Assembly (NCBI GenBank): GCA_013397935.1
Contig: VZRN01002950.1
Coordinates: 714,148-778,147 of the forward strand
Source: Dasyornis broadbenti
Lineage: Eukaryota > Chordata > Aves > Passeriformes > Dasyornithidae
Direction of reading: 5' to 3'
Length of the DNA stretch: 64,000 bases
In this document: positions 48,801 to 62,615 of the stretch, piece after piece
Layout: every line of letters begins with the position of its first letter
How positions within the stretch are numbered: the first letter of the stretch is position 1
Program-made: the position numbers and the translations under genes
Notes under the pieces: generated by a model
Seen by the model: the letters and a program-made list of their open reading frames with translations, nothing else
Told to the model about the DNA's origin: nothing
Databases searched by the model: none

Positions 48801-51800
48801 GCACTTTTTAACTTGACTCCATGTATTTTCCATCATTGTAAAATAATAGTTGTCACAGAGACATTCATCTTTAGGTTGTAATGCTAAACAATAGCAATGC
48901 ACATTGCAGAATGATAAGTAAGAACACGTGCTACAGCTGATTCAGAGCACCAGCCAGTTTACATCAATCCTAACTTCAACAGAGACACACTGAATTTACA
49001 TCAGCTAAATCTATGGTTTATTGTTTCCCTACTAGTTAGACCTTTCTGTGGAACTAAATCCTCACTTGTTTCTGACTTTGGGAGCGGGGAGGGAAATAAT
49101 TTCCCAACATATGAGTCAGTACAGAAGAGAATAGAATGGAAGGTTCTAGAAAACAAGTATTTCCCATTTTCCATCATCATAAACAAATGTTTTTTCAAGA
49201 GAAAACAATTCTCGAATGAAATGAATGATTCAACCAACTTGCCATACTAACAAGGAGACAGCTCAGATTTCTTGGAAAATCAGATCATCATCGTCATTGA
49301 AACTACAGAAGTGTCTGTCTTGAAGGTCAGCTTCTCTATTGTGGATTACCTCTACTCAGAGAGGAAAGCAAGCCACACAGAGAAGTCAGCTACAGCTCCC
49401 TCTCTGTGATAACGTAGCCAAGAGAAGGAATTGTTCTCACATATGTCACTAAATATCTTGAGAGGCCTTGTACTAATGAATAACTGGCATGGTAGAGCTC
49501 TGCTTCAATACTTTTTTAATTCTACTACATGCAATACTGGGCAAATGCGAACAGCAAGGCCTGCTAGGGAGCTGCCACCACCACTAGAAGCAGAGGATTC
49601 TTCCTACCACAGGGAATTTTCCTATTGATTAAAAAGAACAGAAATCAGACTCCTTCACACCAAACCCAGCAAAGAAAGATGCTTTAGACACCTCACTTAT
49701 CCTTATTAAGGAAGAAAAGGAAGCGGCAAAACTCTGAGGGTCTTCCTAATTTATGGCTTCAGCAAGTCCAACATGATATGCAGGAAAGGTTTCACTAAAA
49801 ATGGCTACATTTCAGATAAGATGAACCTCCTGCAGTAAAACATATAAATAAAATCAGTTTTGGGTGTTCCCTAACTGCTTCTTTTCCTGAGCTCATTTGC
49901 TGGATGTAGCCCTTCCACTGGCCTCGTGTGTCCATGGAACTGTATTTCAGCCAACGTGGCAACTACAAGAAATTGGCTTCAAGCCTCTGAAAAGGAGTTC
50001 ACATTGGTGGGAACTCATTTCAAAGCTGGAGCATGATCAGGACAAAGCTTCACGCTGCAACCTTGGGAAATAACTCCAGTAAGTTGTACAGAATCTCATT
50101 ATGAGCAAACGCATCATTTGAAATTACCAGGCCAGTTAGATCTTATTTTTCCAACCTTAAATCTCTACATACAAAATAGTACTCCTGAACAGTTGCACAT
50201 AATCCAGATGTTGCTCTTCTCCACTGCTGAATCTAAATAATGATCCTCAATTCTGATGACATAACCATTCTCCCTGAGCAACTGCTTGCAATGTTGGCAC
50301 AAATGAGCATGACCAGTTTTTAACTAAGTTGGAGAAGTTGATTCTGGAAACCAAAATCCAACTTTCACTTGGCTTCCCATCTAGTACCATAAATAGAAGT
50401 TAACACAAAAGGTAATATAAATAATACCTCTAATATAAAAAGTATAAGTAAGAGAAACTTATATTAATTAGAATAGCTAAGGCACAAGTGATTTACTGTA
50501 TCCAGTTTTTTTGCAAGATTCTGAACTGGCTTCCTATCAGCTTTCTTGGAGTTCTGTTCCCAAATACTGCCCACAACTGAGCCAAGTTCCAGCATAGCCT
50601 GTGACTGTTCTAAGTAGCAACAAAAATAGCTATTTCCTTTCAGCAATATTTTTTCCTTATTCTCTAGAAAGATGCACTCATTTTCATTTTCTTCCTAAAG
50701 ATAATAAGGGGATAAAGAGGCTGCAAGAGCCTCAGACACAGCACTTCGGTTTTGTGCTGTTTCACCATGATGTTTAACTCATTATGACATGCAGGATAGA
50801 CAAAGACCTCCTGATATGCAAGGTCATTCCTGAACCACAAATATTATTATCAGAAGTCTCAAAGTCCTTAAAATGTCACGTCAGAAGGCATCTGTCACTA
50901 GTTAAGAGGAGCTGTGGGTTGTCATTTAAAGGTCCTGTTTCTTTCCTCCTTCCCTACAAAAATTTCACAGATTAAAAAATTAAAGGCTGATAAATAAATT
51001 AAAACAACATACACAACACCCAGGGTTGGCAGCAGGTACACAGACTAAGCCATGCCTTACATAGACCCTGAAGCCAGCACTTTTGGGGGTTAGGGATCAA
51101 AACAAAAGGGAGAGAAAGAGGGAGGTTGCTCATTAAATAATTATGGGGTTTAGTCTAAATTGCTGAGTAAAAGAGTCACTGCATATTTAGCAGATGCTAC
51201 TGTGTAAAACTAAATCCACTAAGATACCAGCATGTCCTGTTCTTTTTCCCCCCTGCTCTACTTCATAAGCAGGATTTCCATGATCAGACAAGCATCCACT
51301 GAACAGCTGGACAGTTTGCCAATTTTACAGCAATCAGTGATCACTGAACACAACAAGTTCTCTTCCCAAACCAGAAGCACCAAAATAATAATAATAGTAA
51401 GCTTGAAGGGATGAAAAAAATTCTTCCATCTATTCACATTTTTATCCCCTTTGTACTGCAGTTTTATTTTGTTGGGGTTCTTTGGGGAAGCAGGAAGAAG
51501 AATTATTTTTAGAGCTTTTCCTCCCTCATTTGGGGGATATGGAGGAGAAATGCTTAATTTGGTCTGTTAGCTTCTTGATATTTTCAGTGACCAACAGAAA
51601 ACCAAATCAGATATCAGCAGACCCCATCATATATTATGAAACACTATACTTAAGAAAAAAAATATCCTGAGCTTCTATAGTACACTGAATCTTCAACTTT
51701 CAAAGTAGTTTGTGTTAAGGTACATTAGCAACATTACAGGTGACAAAACGGAAGTGTCATGATAACTAAAGAAATCAAACCTGCTCACGTCCAAACATTT

Positions 51801-52380
51801 TGTCACCTACTTAGAAAGTCTTCCATGAAAAAACAAAGAAGAAATTGATTTTCCTTTTAATAAAAGCAAAAGGATAGATGGACATAAATGAGACCCTTCA
51901 AACTTAACATTTTAGCTTGGGGGAGCCTTTATGGACATGCTTTGAAAAAGAACTATTTTACAAATAGAGGAAGCAATAGGAAAAAAACGCCACAAAACTC
52001 TCAATACCTGGATACACTTGCTGCTACCTTTTCAACCTTGGGATATTCCATGCATCCAGCAGATTGCTATTGCTGAAGCTTCCTCTATTGTCACACTGAG
52101 ATAGATCACCAGAACTTCAGATCATGATACATCAAGTTGGTGGTACACATTCTAGATATGGCGTCAACATTTAATTTGGTTCTGAAGGGGTTAATTGGGA
52201 AATTTGATCCTTTATATCGCCCCAGGAAATCCACAGTACATCCCTGATTAATGTGACAGGATGCATCAGTTCATAAAGGGTGAAATTTACCCTTGCACAG
52301 TAGGCTAGCACTAGACCAATACTTAAGTCCCACTTAAGCACTTAAAACAATGGAATATCAAGGCTTGGTGAAGAGACAGC
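45860..52380. other. Non-coding stretch, mostly unique
   Basis: About 6.5 kb without a recognised gene. A 15-base poly-A lies at 46369-46383. The segment 47490-47560 weakly recalls a reversed MIR ('attatcatcaccttacagag'). The segment 52255-52345 ('agggtgaaatttaccc') recalls an ancient amniote repeat. None can be delimited with confidence. Confidence 0.4.
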
Positions 52381-52384
52381 ATGA

Positions 52385-53095
52385 CTGTAGATGAAATTCA
52401 GTGTCAACAAAAGCAGAATAGAAAGACTAATGTGAATTAGTAATATACTTTTCTGACTCTCAAATTAACTGGAGTCATTCAAGAAAAGACCACTACTTCA
52501 GACAGCATAATAAAAATATCAACTCAATGTGAAGGTAATCAAAACTGACAACAAATTGTTGAACAACCAAATTAAAGATTGTACTTGAGAATGAGATTAT
52601 GCCAATATATAAATCAATGATACATCCCCAACTGGAATACTGACCTCAAAAATATGTAATAGAAATAGGTAACATTAAGAGACCAGCAGCAAAACCACTG
52701 AGTGCATGAGGATCATACCAGGATAGAATGAAAATATCCAGATTGCCAGTTTTGATGATCAGAGTAAAAAGAGACATACTAGATAATGTTAAACAAACAC
52801 AAGATGATGAAAGATAGAGATGATACAATAAGAATGCCCCCTTAATATCAAGATGTGTGTTATCTCTACAAAGTAATAGGGAATTAAGTTTTAAACAGAG
52901 AAGGAAGGAAAAGGAAAAAAGGATTTTGATGTTTCTTTTCATTCATTTGAGGCAATATAAAAACACATCCATTCAAAGTACAGACAGATATTAGGAATAG
53001 ATTCCTATCCCTATATTAGAATAAAATTTAAGCAGTAATCTTTGACACAGTCAGATAGAAGGCAATTATTAACCAAGATACCAGGGACAAAAAAA
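52385..53095 (+). mobile_element. Ancient CR1-lineage (L3/CR1-like) LINE remnant
   Basis: Although heavily mutated, the stretch keeps the order of segments of an old CR1-type LINE 3' coding end. These are 'gatgaaattcagtgtcaac' (52391), 'taactggagtcattcaag' with its 'gaaaa..atcaactcaatgtg' continuation (52466-52531), 'ccaatatataaatcaatgat' (52602), 'ctggaatactgacctcaaaa' (52632) and, after a gap, 'ttaggaatagattcctatcc' and 'gcaattattaaccaagatac' (53062). The reading frame is destroyed. Divergence is far greater than in the other CR1 copies here, so it belongs to an older layer shared more widely among amniotes. Edges are approximate. Confidence 0.55.
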
Positions 53096-53099
53096 AATA

Positions 53100-56000
53100 T
53101 ATAAAAAAATTCCTACTTTTGGTGATTCTGAAATCAGCCGCTGCAGCATTTCTAAAACTGACCACTGAACAAATCTACTATACTATACTGTAACAAGAGA
53201 GAACACCAGTCTGACACAAAAAACGTTTTATCACAACTTTCCTGCTGTGCCCACAAAGAACTAGACTGTCTAAAATTGACAGCAGTGCAGAGTACAGATA
53301 ACCAAGACACTTGTAAATTAGTAAATCCAGGTATCATCCTGACCCACCACAGCAGTCTGGAGCTTTCTTCTTGCCTAGTTAGTAACAGCAGCATAGACAT
53401 ACACAAGTTGAACTAGGCTGATGTTATGAAATGGTATGAGATCCTGGACAATGTCCAAGACTGATCTAAAAGACAGACCCTTTTACAGTTTTGCATCTCA
53501 CTCAGAGAAGGAGTAAATATGTGGTTATGTACAGTTCTGGAATAAAAACCACTTCTCCTACACTCTCCTGAAATTCAAAGATGGTTAGGCCTCAGATGTA
53601 AAATCTTACCTGTAGCCAAAAGCACCTCTGTTTAACTGTGTGTGTTTCACCACATGAATCCTTATCAACGGCATTAATGCAAAATTAACAACTGATAAGC
53701 CTTCTAATGAAGTACCAAGATTATGAAGTCTGAGCAAGCTAAGTACTGCAAAGGTACCGAGTAAACTTCAAATAAAGGACTATCCTTATTTTCTCAAGGA
53801 TTTAATTCCAGCAAGGAACTGAACTACTGACTTACCCTTCCTTACCACCTCCTGCTGCCAAGAGTCAGATAAAACAAACCTCATCATACAGATTTTTATC
53901 GAGGTCTCTTGAGACAAAAAGAAGTAATTTCTGGACTAGAGGTCAAGTGTAAGAATTCTAAGCCCAAAGGTCAATTGTCTTAGAGAATTGTAGGCATTTG
54001 TGGATAGCTCAGAAAAGAGGCGATATCCAAGCTGCAGCTATTGTATCAACATAGAAATACAGTTGCTATAAATTCAGAGATCATCTACATAAAGAAAGTT
54101 AAAAAAAACCAGTCAAGGTTACAGAAAGGCCTTTCAAAGACTGAAACAAATGTGTACCTCTTTGCAGAAAGGCTGCAGTATTTAAAACTTCAAACACCAG
54201 AACCTTTCATAATACATGTGGTTTCGTACTTTTCTCTAGTAGCAACGTTTGAAACAAGAAAATCCAACATCTAGACCCTTTCCCAAACTTAAAAGTTTTA
54301 GTCTCTGCTCTAATGTGGAAGATGAAATCTATAGCTAGTCAATCCAGCAGCGTGGAAACCAAGACTCTTAACCAAACAGCACTAGCTGAGGATCAGCCAA
54401 CAGTCACCATATATGATCTTTTAGTTACACTGCATAAAATAAATCAATTCCAACTAAGATTGTGGAATACAAACTCAGGCTGTTCCTGGAGTAATCCATG
54501 GTTAAACTGTGTTCCCTGTGAAGCAGTGGAAATCTAAAGTAAGACTCAATACCCTCAGAGCCATCAAGCCATTTCAACAACTGCACAAGTAAAGCACCAA
54601 TTTGCCTGTGGAGAGAGACAGACTCTGGACTTCTTTGTGATCTCACACATCCCACTTTTCCAGCCTGTTATTACCCTAAATACCCTACAGTATTTCATAA
54701 TATGAGTGAGCTTACAGTCAATCACACTCTGTGGTGCTGAGCTTGCAAATCAGTATGGATCAAGATCTTGCCATTCCCTTTGAAATCCAAGTCTGGATTG
54801 CTCCAGCTTGTTTTTCAATACAGCAGTATTTTCAAATGCTACAGTTCGATTTTACAATGCTGCTGGCAAGGCTGGGAATCAAGCTAAATCCACATGCATC
54901 CAGTAGGGAAAGTTGCCACAGGGAAAGAGTGAAAAATCAAAGGGTGAGCAGTAAGATGATCCTATACCACTGACCTGCTGAATGCCAAAGTATAAAGGTT
55001 TAATATAGCACCAGAGAAATAAGAAAGCCAAAAAACTTACTTCCAATACTGTCAGTAGTTGCTACTATGACAGAGATGGAAACACAAAACTGGAGGGAAA
55101 AAAGAAAGCTGTTGCATATGTATTGTTTCTTTGTCACCCACTTACATTTCAATTACTAAATGCTTCTCTTCAGCAGTGCATGTCATTTTAAATAAGCTTC
55201 ACAGCTGACAAGAGAATGCATCATAGGCGGGGTCCTGATATAGCTTATCATCAAATCATATTTGACTAATATTTAATCTATACCTTTTATACCTTTCACT
55301 GCTTATGGCTTAGTCTTTACTGAAGTTGTTTATATGTAATTCAGGAGAGCAACTACAAAATATCCTCACTTGAAACAGCTTTCCAGTAGCACACATTTGC
55401 TGACTTCATTAAGGTGACTCCTATAAGGACACATGGAAGACAACAAGGTCCATAGTAGGATATTGTACTGTTCTGCTGTGTCAAATTGCTGTAAATCCAA
55501 AGAAATGTCAATGAAGCACCAGAGCTGCAACCAGAGAGAAAAAAAAGTGTGGCAAGAACAAAAATTTGACCCATCATTATGTGAGAGTTTTCTTGTAAAA
55601 CACAATCTCTGAACAAATTACAAATGGTACAAATCTGGTGACCAGGGAGAATTTTAGACATTCATGTAAAACGGCCTCTTATAGCCAGAAGAACCCAAAA
55701 ACTACAGGACAGTGTTGGTTTAAGTTGGAATTTAAATACTATTATGCATATGAATTGCCTCATCTTACAGAACTTCCAAAATGTGGAGAAACAGCACATC
55801 TATGCAACTTCACAGCAGGACAAACAGAATGGGAAGAATTGCATTGCAAAGGTCAAGGTATCAGGCATACACAGTCACAAAACCAGAACCAGTAAGAAGG
55901 CAAATGGCTTTTAAACACTTTCCTTTCAAATCCCAGTATTTTTGCAAGTTAAGAGACCAAAGAAATTGTGCATTTGAGCCAGGCTACTGACACTATAATC

Positions 56001-56535
56001 ATAGCTGCTTCTCTGTTAAGGTTAGAGAATAAAGTCTTGGTGATTTCATTTCTCCTAGGATGCAGGTACAGCTGTGTTGGGATCAACACAAAAGTCTTAC
56101 CACATTGAACGACCTATCTCCAGCAATGGTCATAAACCACTTGAATTTATTTCTAGGCTGGAAACAAACATATTTTGATATTTTCATTAGAAAAACTATT
56201 TAGAATAATCAAAGGGGTGGAGGAGGACAACTTTGCTTTTCTAATTGAAATATGACTTGCTTTCACCTCATCCACAGCCTAGTAATTAAATTTTTAATTT
56301 ATTTAATTTTATTTTAAACTTTTGAACTACCATAAGTTTGTTGGAAAACAGGGAAAATCCATTTTTTAAAAAAAAACTTCATTTCCTTACTGTGGCTTTT
56401 GCATTGTTATTATTTTTATGGATTTAGTTTAAAAACTTGTATCCCTCTCCACTGGATGGCAGAAAGCTGTTCACTTGAGGTCTCTCACTGCCAATTTGAC
56501 AAGTATGCTGAGGAAAAAGAAAATTAAAGGCCCAA
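53100..56535. other. Non-coding stretch, nothing recognised
   Basis: No gene or young repeat is visible. The region just after 53100 may contain the eroded tail of the old LINE. Overlapping minus-strand frames at 55353-55661 and plus-strand frames at 55638-55990 lack domains and convincing splice sites. Confidence 0.4.
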
Positions 56536-56539
56536 GGTC

Positions 56540-56575
56540 TTTTTTTTCCCCTTTTTTTTTAAAAAAAAAAAAAAA
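56540..56575. repeat. Poly-T followed by poly-A (T8 C4 T9 A15)
   Basis: Adjacent homopolymer runs, T-rich then A-rich, form a near-palindromic low-complexity block that could fold as a small hairpin in RNA. Most likely it arose from back-to-back mononucleotide repeats. Confidence 0.9.
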
Positions 56576-57207
56576 GATGCCGGAGTAGGCAATAACAAAT
56601 TTTTATTCTGCCTCCTAAAAATGACCAATAACCTACTGCAGCATGTGTTACAGTCCTGTTTTAAATCACAAACAGGAATCTAAATAAGCAAAAATAAAAT
56701 CACATTTTGGAGATTGTGGGTTAGGCAAGAACTAATGATGCCTTAACCTCTCCTATTCTCCTATGTTAACTGCAACCATTAAAAGTCTTAAGTTGCCACT
56801 GCCCCTCTAATATATAAGCTACGTGCACTGAGAGCTCTTTGCATGGATCAGACTCTGACCACAAACTATGCACTAAGTTGGCTCTTTGCTTCCTGACCGA
56901 GGAAAACCCAGCAAAAAGAGTCAAGACTTACAGGCCCAAAAGTATCATGGGTGAAACAACACTTTTGCATCATATATCTTTGGTGGCACAAATGTCTCTT
57001 GATAATTTTTGGCAATTATATCACAAGTGACCTAAACCATTATTGAGTAAGGCCTCAAATTTGTATTATCTGCTGGCCACAGTATCAAGTTCAACCAAAT
57101 ACTGCCAAGAGCTCATACACCACAACCACTGTCCATCATTTAAAATAATAGAAGTTATTCTGTATGTTAATACTTTTTATTTACTGATCCCATTCTTCTT
57201 TAAAATG

Positions 57208-57302
57208 AACCAAAAAAACCCAAACCAAAACGAACAAAAAAAACCCATAAACCCCCCCCCCAAAAACAACAAAAACCCCACACAACAAAGAACACAGAAA
57301 CC
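57208..57302. repeat. A/C-rich simple repeat with a C10 run
   Basis: About 95 bases of A and C, with CAAA and AACCC units and a run of ten C at 57252-57261. It is similar in texture to the tract at 13.6 kb. Confidence 0.93.
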
Positions 57303-58260
57303 TAAGCAGTAACTTTAGTTTCACTTTACAAACACACACTAGGTTTCAAACACCACAGTCAAAAATCACTACATTTTAAAACAACTAATCTTTACTGGTA
57401 TTATTTGCCCTAAACCCTTCAGCATTCAATTGTTAACAAAACTGCATGTCTTCCTACAAAGTATTTACGCAGTAGCACAGTCGCAGATACAGCATGATTT
57501 TGACATTTACTGTAGTCCCGGAAAGGAAACAAGCCAAATGCATTCCTGGCACAGCTTTAATAATTTCAAAATTCATTTGCACAAAACTCTGGCTTATTAT
57601 CTCAAAATTAGTAAGGAGCAATATTTTATTTTATCTGTTTTCTGAACTCCCATTTTTACCTCCCAGAACATAACTTAGTACTTCAAATTAGGTCTCAAGT
57701 GGAACTCTAGATGTAGATAAATCTCATACAAGCAAAAGGGTAAATTTCACACCCAGGGCACTGATGAGAAGATTCTCCTTCCCCATTAGCCAATTTTTTT
57801 TTTCCAGACACTAACTTACAATATGACTATCTTTAACGCTCATATAACAGACTCCTAAGGTCATCCCTTAAAAAAATTCTTTGATATTTCAATTTTCAAG
57901 TTCATCAGCAGCCTCCTCAGAAATGCCTGCATTCCTAACAGTCTAGTCTTCAGAATAACCCGGGAGCTGAGCCACCCACTTCACACCGACCTATACCCTT
58001 TCCAGGCAGCCATTCTGGGAGCCGAAACTTACGGAAATAGTATTTGGTAAATATCATTTTGCCAAGTAAGACTGTTAGTATTATCCACGGCATTCATTTT
58101 TTAACCTTTCTTTGTCTTTACATTCCACTTGCAAATTTAGGTGGGGGTGGTGATGAGGAGAAGACTAGAAAGGAAAAGAGAGGAGATATGGGACTGTATG
58201 GCAGCTTAATTTGAGGCACTTTTAAAGGCTTCTCTATCTGTCTATCAGAATCTCCAAAGA
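57303..58260. other. Non-coding stretch, nothing recognised
   Basis: Unique-looking sequence without gene or repeat. A purine-rich patch (58141-58190) precedes the poly-A tract. Confidence 0.45.
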
Positions 58261-58272
58261 TTACTTAAAAGG

Positions 58273-58307
<35 letters not shown>

Positions 58308-58320
58308 AAAAAAGAAAAAA
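58273..58320. repeat. Poly-A tract, 33 bases, plus interrupted tail
   Basis: A run of 33 A (58273-58305), then two G-interrupted A runs to 58320. No retrogene body or target-site duplication was seen beside it, so it is called a microsatellite. Confidence 0.94.
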
Positions 58321-61300
58321 TGCACACCACCAGAGGGCTGCTGCCTGCAGGAAAATGAAACTGCTGCATTTTAACACTGCAGTAGAATTCCACCAGCTCC
58401 ACAGAGGTATAAATAAAAGTGACCAAGTTATAAATCTTTTGTAACTAGAACACACAGCATCATACACAGTTTTACTCAGTGACATTTTGTTTGAGAGATC
58501 AGGGACAAATGCCCGTAAGGAAAGCAGCAACAAAAGTCAGCATAGCCACATATTGTCAAAATGCAAACATCAAAGCAATTTTTCTATTTTATTAGATAGT
58601 TAGAACAACTTTAGTTTTAAATGCAGTCACAGAAATTTCAACATTTATGTATCAGTATTTCAATAAACAAAAGGAGAAGCTAGGGAAGACCATGACTGCA
58701 CAAATAGATATTATCACTTGGACAGACCAGACTGTATGGTCCAGACCACCCTAAGGAGGTTAAAAATAAGAAAAGGGGGGAAAAAAATCACTAGACCTAA
58801 ATAGTAGGGTTATCCCAGGCCTTTTCATGATGCTTTTCAGTTCTGAAAAGGTTATCTGTACTAGCTTGCTAACACTGTCAGACCCGAAAGGGAAGTCAAG
58901 AATTATCTTAGTTTTACAGCAGGGCACCACCAAAAAAAAAATACGATTTTTTACTTACCAAAGGCTCCACCCCAAGTCAGTGACGGAGCCTGCTAAGGCC
59001 AGTGGAGACTACATAGTTATTGTTTCTGAATAATCTGCCTTACAACTGCATAATGACATGAACAGACCCTGTATTGTACACATCTCCACTTACTCTTGAA
59101 GCCAAGAAATGACCCAGCTAGGACTCTGTAACATTTCAGAGATCACAAGGGTACAAATAGTGACCCAATCCTTTGAGAAGTTCAGTACCTTTAATCCAAA
59201 GGGCCTTGAAAGTACACAATAATATAGAACAAGAGAATTAGAACTCTACAGGATCAAGCAGAAGGTTGGTATTTTGTGTACACACACTCATATACAAAAC
59301 CCCCTGAACCCTGAAATGAAGTCCCACAAAGTGTACAATGCATTATGTATAAAAATACTCAGCTTATCCACATCTGACACACCATATTGATTTGTAGCTG
59401 ATGCAGGGTTTATCAAGAGAGCAAAACAAAGGCACAACAGCTACAAGTAAATAATGAGATAAAAGAAGAGGAAGATGACTTCTACACAGGGCAAGGTTCT
59501 TAGGTGCTCTGGTTCAATTCTCCAACCTTCACTGCCCTATTTTCACTGCTCTTTGTGCCAGAAGAGAACAGCACTACCCACCAGTGCTAGAATTCCACCT
59601 CTGACTGCAAGTTACACATAACCTTTGATCTGAATCCTTGGCCTTGCCATGCTTTCAATCTCGACCATTTCAATGAGAAGAGAAAGACCTACAGCACACG
59701 AGTTTCTCCCCTCTGGTGAACTCTTCAGAAATCTGCAGAAGAGCAGACACCTGAACAGTAAATATGGCATTAATTTTGCTATTCTAATCAAGGTTGCTAT
59801 GAATTCTTGTGAAGCAGTCCACAACCCACCTGGTTCCACAGAGCCACAGACATCGAAGCACTGAGAACAAATAAGCATTGGTGTAGATGAAGAGGCTTCT
59901 CACTCTTAACTCATCTAATTCAATAGTAATAAGAGTAATGGTGACGACAGCATTAAGGACACAGATCCAGAAACCCTGCCTATTTTTGCATCATTTTGTC
60001 TGAGCAGAACAAGCCACCTGGTAATAAAGATGGCAACTGTAGTTGCTAGTCATGCTAGTAGTCTAGTTGCTCCTCTCCCTAGCAAAGATGCAGTAATGAT
60101 AAATGTAAGGACATTTTCTCCATCCTGAAACTTAATGCAGACTGGTTGAGTAATTTCAGTACATGTATGTATGGAACACTAGAGAAGAATTACTACTAAA
60201 ACTATTAAAACATTTGCTTGCCTTCATTTGTATGTTAGCTGAGCAGACAGACTTCTGCTTTAAGGATGAAATATAGTCATTTGTAAAATGCTGGGCCTGT
60301 ATTTTCAGTTTGAATTGAATTTGCTTACAGTATCATTCCACTTAGTGCTCTAATTTGCTTGAATATTCACTGCAGAGATGTATTCCTAGGCTGCTCTTAA
60401 CTAGAACACTGCCAGAGGTCTGCCTCTGCTGCCATCAGTGAGGAACTTGCTCATGAGTCAAACTCCCCTCTCAGACAAACTTGAGCAAGGCCTTGAAGTC
60501 ACTGAGACTGCACAGATGTAACTGAGTGGGGAATTTGCCTAAGTAATGTCTTCATCGCAATCAGGAAACAACTAGAAGTAAAAGAGATGTAATTTCATAA
60601 ATATGAGCAATGAAATAAACCACAGACCCAGAAGAAAAGCAGCATGGGACAAAACCCAGAAACTCAAGGACAGATTGTTCTTTATTGTCAATGATTTTTG
60701 ATTTTAATAAAGATTTACTGATTTACAGGAGAGGGAAGTTTGGGGGAAAAAAGGAGAGATTTAATCAGTTTCAAACGTTAATGACAAACTTTAAGGATGG
60801 TTCTCATGAAGTGTAAGGAATTTTAAAAGCTGTGTCACTCATAGCCATGTCTTTATAAAAAACCAAATGCTCGCGTTTAATAGGGTGATAGCGCCTGTGA
60901 CAGTGCCAAGTTCTAATATAATACTTGGCTTTGTCTTTGGTGACGATTTTGTACAGACAGGCATTGCAAACACACAAACAGCTCTCAGTCTTCCTCTCAG
61001 CTTTCTGCAGGAAAGAACTACTTCAAATACTGCCACTGCACCAAAATGGATACATGGAAGAAATACAGAGAGGGCTCCCTTCTTCCCACACTCCCCGAGC
61101 ACTGGGCTCAGCTTTCAAACAGAAATGACCAAGCTCAAGCTCCATCACCCTTGCTTTGCACCACTCCAGCAACAGAGATTAGGCAGGAATCCAGCCTGTC
61201 AAGTTGTCTGGGGATTCCCTGAGTGTTAGGGACTCTTAATATGCTTTCAGCATTACTTTTTCCTCCTACTTTGGCATAAGAATCTTAACCAAGGTGAGGG

Positions 61301-61820
61301 CAACATCTGAAGACCAGCTGGAATATCTGCCATAGCAGCATCTCATGGCCCTCAAAACCAAATGAAGATTAGAAAAGCTGTGATGTTTAAGGACAGCTTT
61401 CTTTTAACCTGATTTTTTAAAGGGAATAAAATTTAAATGTTCAGGCTGTCTGCAGTTCCCCCATAACATCAGAACCCATTATCAAGTTTCAACCAAGTTT
61501 GAAAGAGCAAGGGAAGTCTCTGAGATTCTACAAATTCAATGAAAAGTGCTGAATGTCTTGTGGAAAAAAACCTAAGAGATTCAAACGATCACTCCCACTA
61601 TGGAAAGCTCAGTTGTGATTTGATCCTTAATGTATTTCAAGAGAAAGAAAAAAGATGGACAAGCATCAGGCACAGCTACAAACACTGTCCTCACCTAGTC
61701 CAAGAGACAAGGGATGGAGAGAGAGCAGGAGAAGCAGGAGAATATAGGGTACAAAACTGGAGAATACAGAGTTCCTTAGTTTCACAGTTCACTGAGCAAG
61801 TTATGGTTGAGCTGCACACG
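58321..61820. other. Non-coding stretch with one CpG-containing segment
   Basis: No recognised gene. At 60868-60970 several CpGs cluster ('tgctcgcgtttaataggg') and both strands carry open frames: 120 codons plus (60867-61229) and 87 codons minus (60839-61102). Neither resembles a known protein. The segment at 60400-60545 recalls a very old interspersed repeat. Confidence 0.4.
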
Positions 61821-61822
61821 GT

Positions 61823-62085
61823 AACACAGAATAGTAGAAGAGTTAGGTCTGGAAGTGATCTCTGGAGATAATCTAGATCAACACCCTTGGCCAAAGCACA
61901 GTCAACTGGAGTGGCTGCTCAAGGCTTTGTCTAGTCTGGATTTGAATAGATGTTGGGAAGTCTCCTTCCTTGCATCTCTAGGCAACTGATGCCAGGTGCA
62001 ACCCACTCTCACAGTGGAGGAGCTTCTTCCTATATTTAAATGGAACTTCCTATTCACACACAAAGGCCTTACTAGGATTAGTGCC
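61823..62085 (-). mobile_element. CR1 LINE, truncated 3' end, reversed and diverged
   Basis: On this strand the stretch is the complement of a CR1 3' end. It starts 'taacacagaatagtagaag' (eroded tail region), passes 'ggctgctcaaggctttgtc' and 'tggatttgaatagatgttgg', and ends with 'cttcctatatttaaatggaac'. It is more diverged than the copy at 27.7 kb and represents another CR1 subfamily. The terminal 8-bp repeats are mostly lost. There is no coding capacity, although it causes an 86-codon minus-strand frame. Confidence 0.82.
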
Positions 62086-62089
62086 TTAG

Positions 62090-62610
62090 CATGAAAGGGA
62101 TTACACGCAGATAATGAAACACAAATTATCCTTCCCCTCAGTTCACAAGCTAGCCAAGACACGAAATGTGGGAAAAAAAATTACATCTAAGAGAAAATAA
62201 TTCTCCAAGGCCATAAAGTGCATCAGTATTGATTTCCCAAAGACAAAGCATCTTGATAAGTAGGGAAAACCATGAAAGTACCTCATTTTCAGTCTACCAT
62301 GGCCATACAGTTAAAGAAAAAAAATACAATAATATATATGCTTATTTAGATATGGGCTATGTCCTTAAGTACTTCCACAAGCTCTTCTAGCAGTAACCAT
62401 GAACCTATTTAAATAGGGCCTAAATGATTAAGCGTCTCAGCCTTGGAATTGTAACATCCCCAAAAATTTTCTGAGAATACCTTCTTAGCATCTTAATTTT
62501 CTCTAAGAGTTTGCAGCTGTAAAAAGAACCAAATATCTGTCTACTAGCCTCTAAATTAGGATGACAATCCTTGAACCAATTTTCATTTTCAAGAGACAAG
62601 GTAACTTCAA
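62090..62610. other. Non-coding stretch, nothing recognised
   Basis: AT-rich sequence between a CR1 fragment and a simple repeat. No gene was seen. Confidence 0.45.
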
Positions 62611-62615
62611 AGTTT

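Noticed and set aside
58273..58320. Poly-A as the tail of a plus-strand retrogene
   Set aside because: The preceding sequence has no coding remnant or AATAAA at the right distance.
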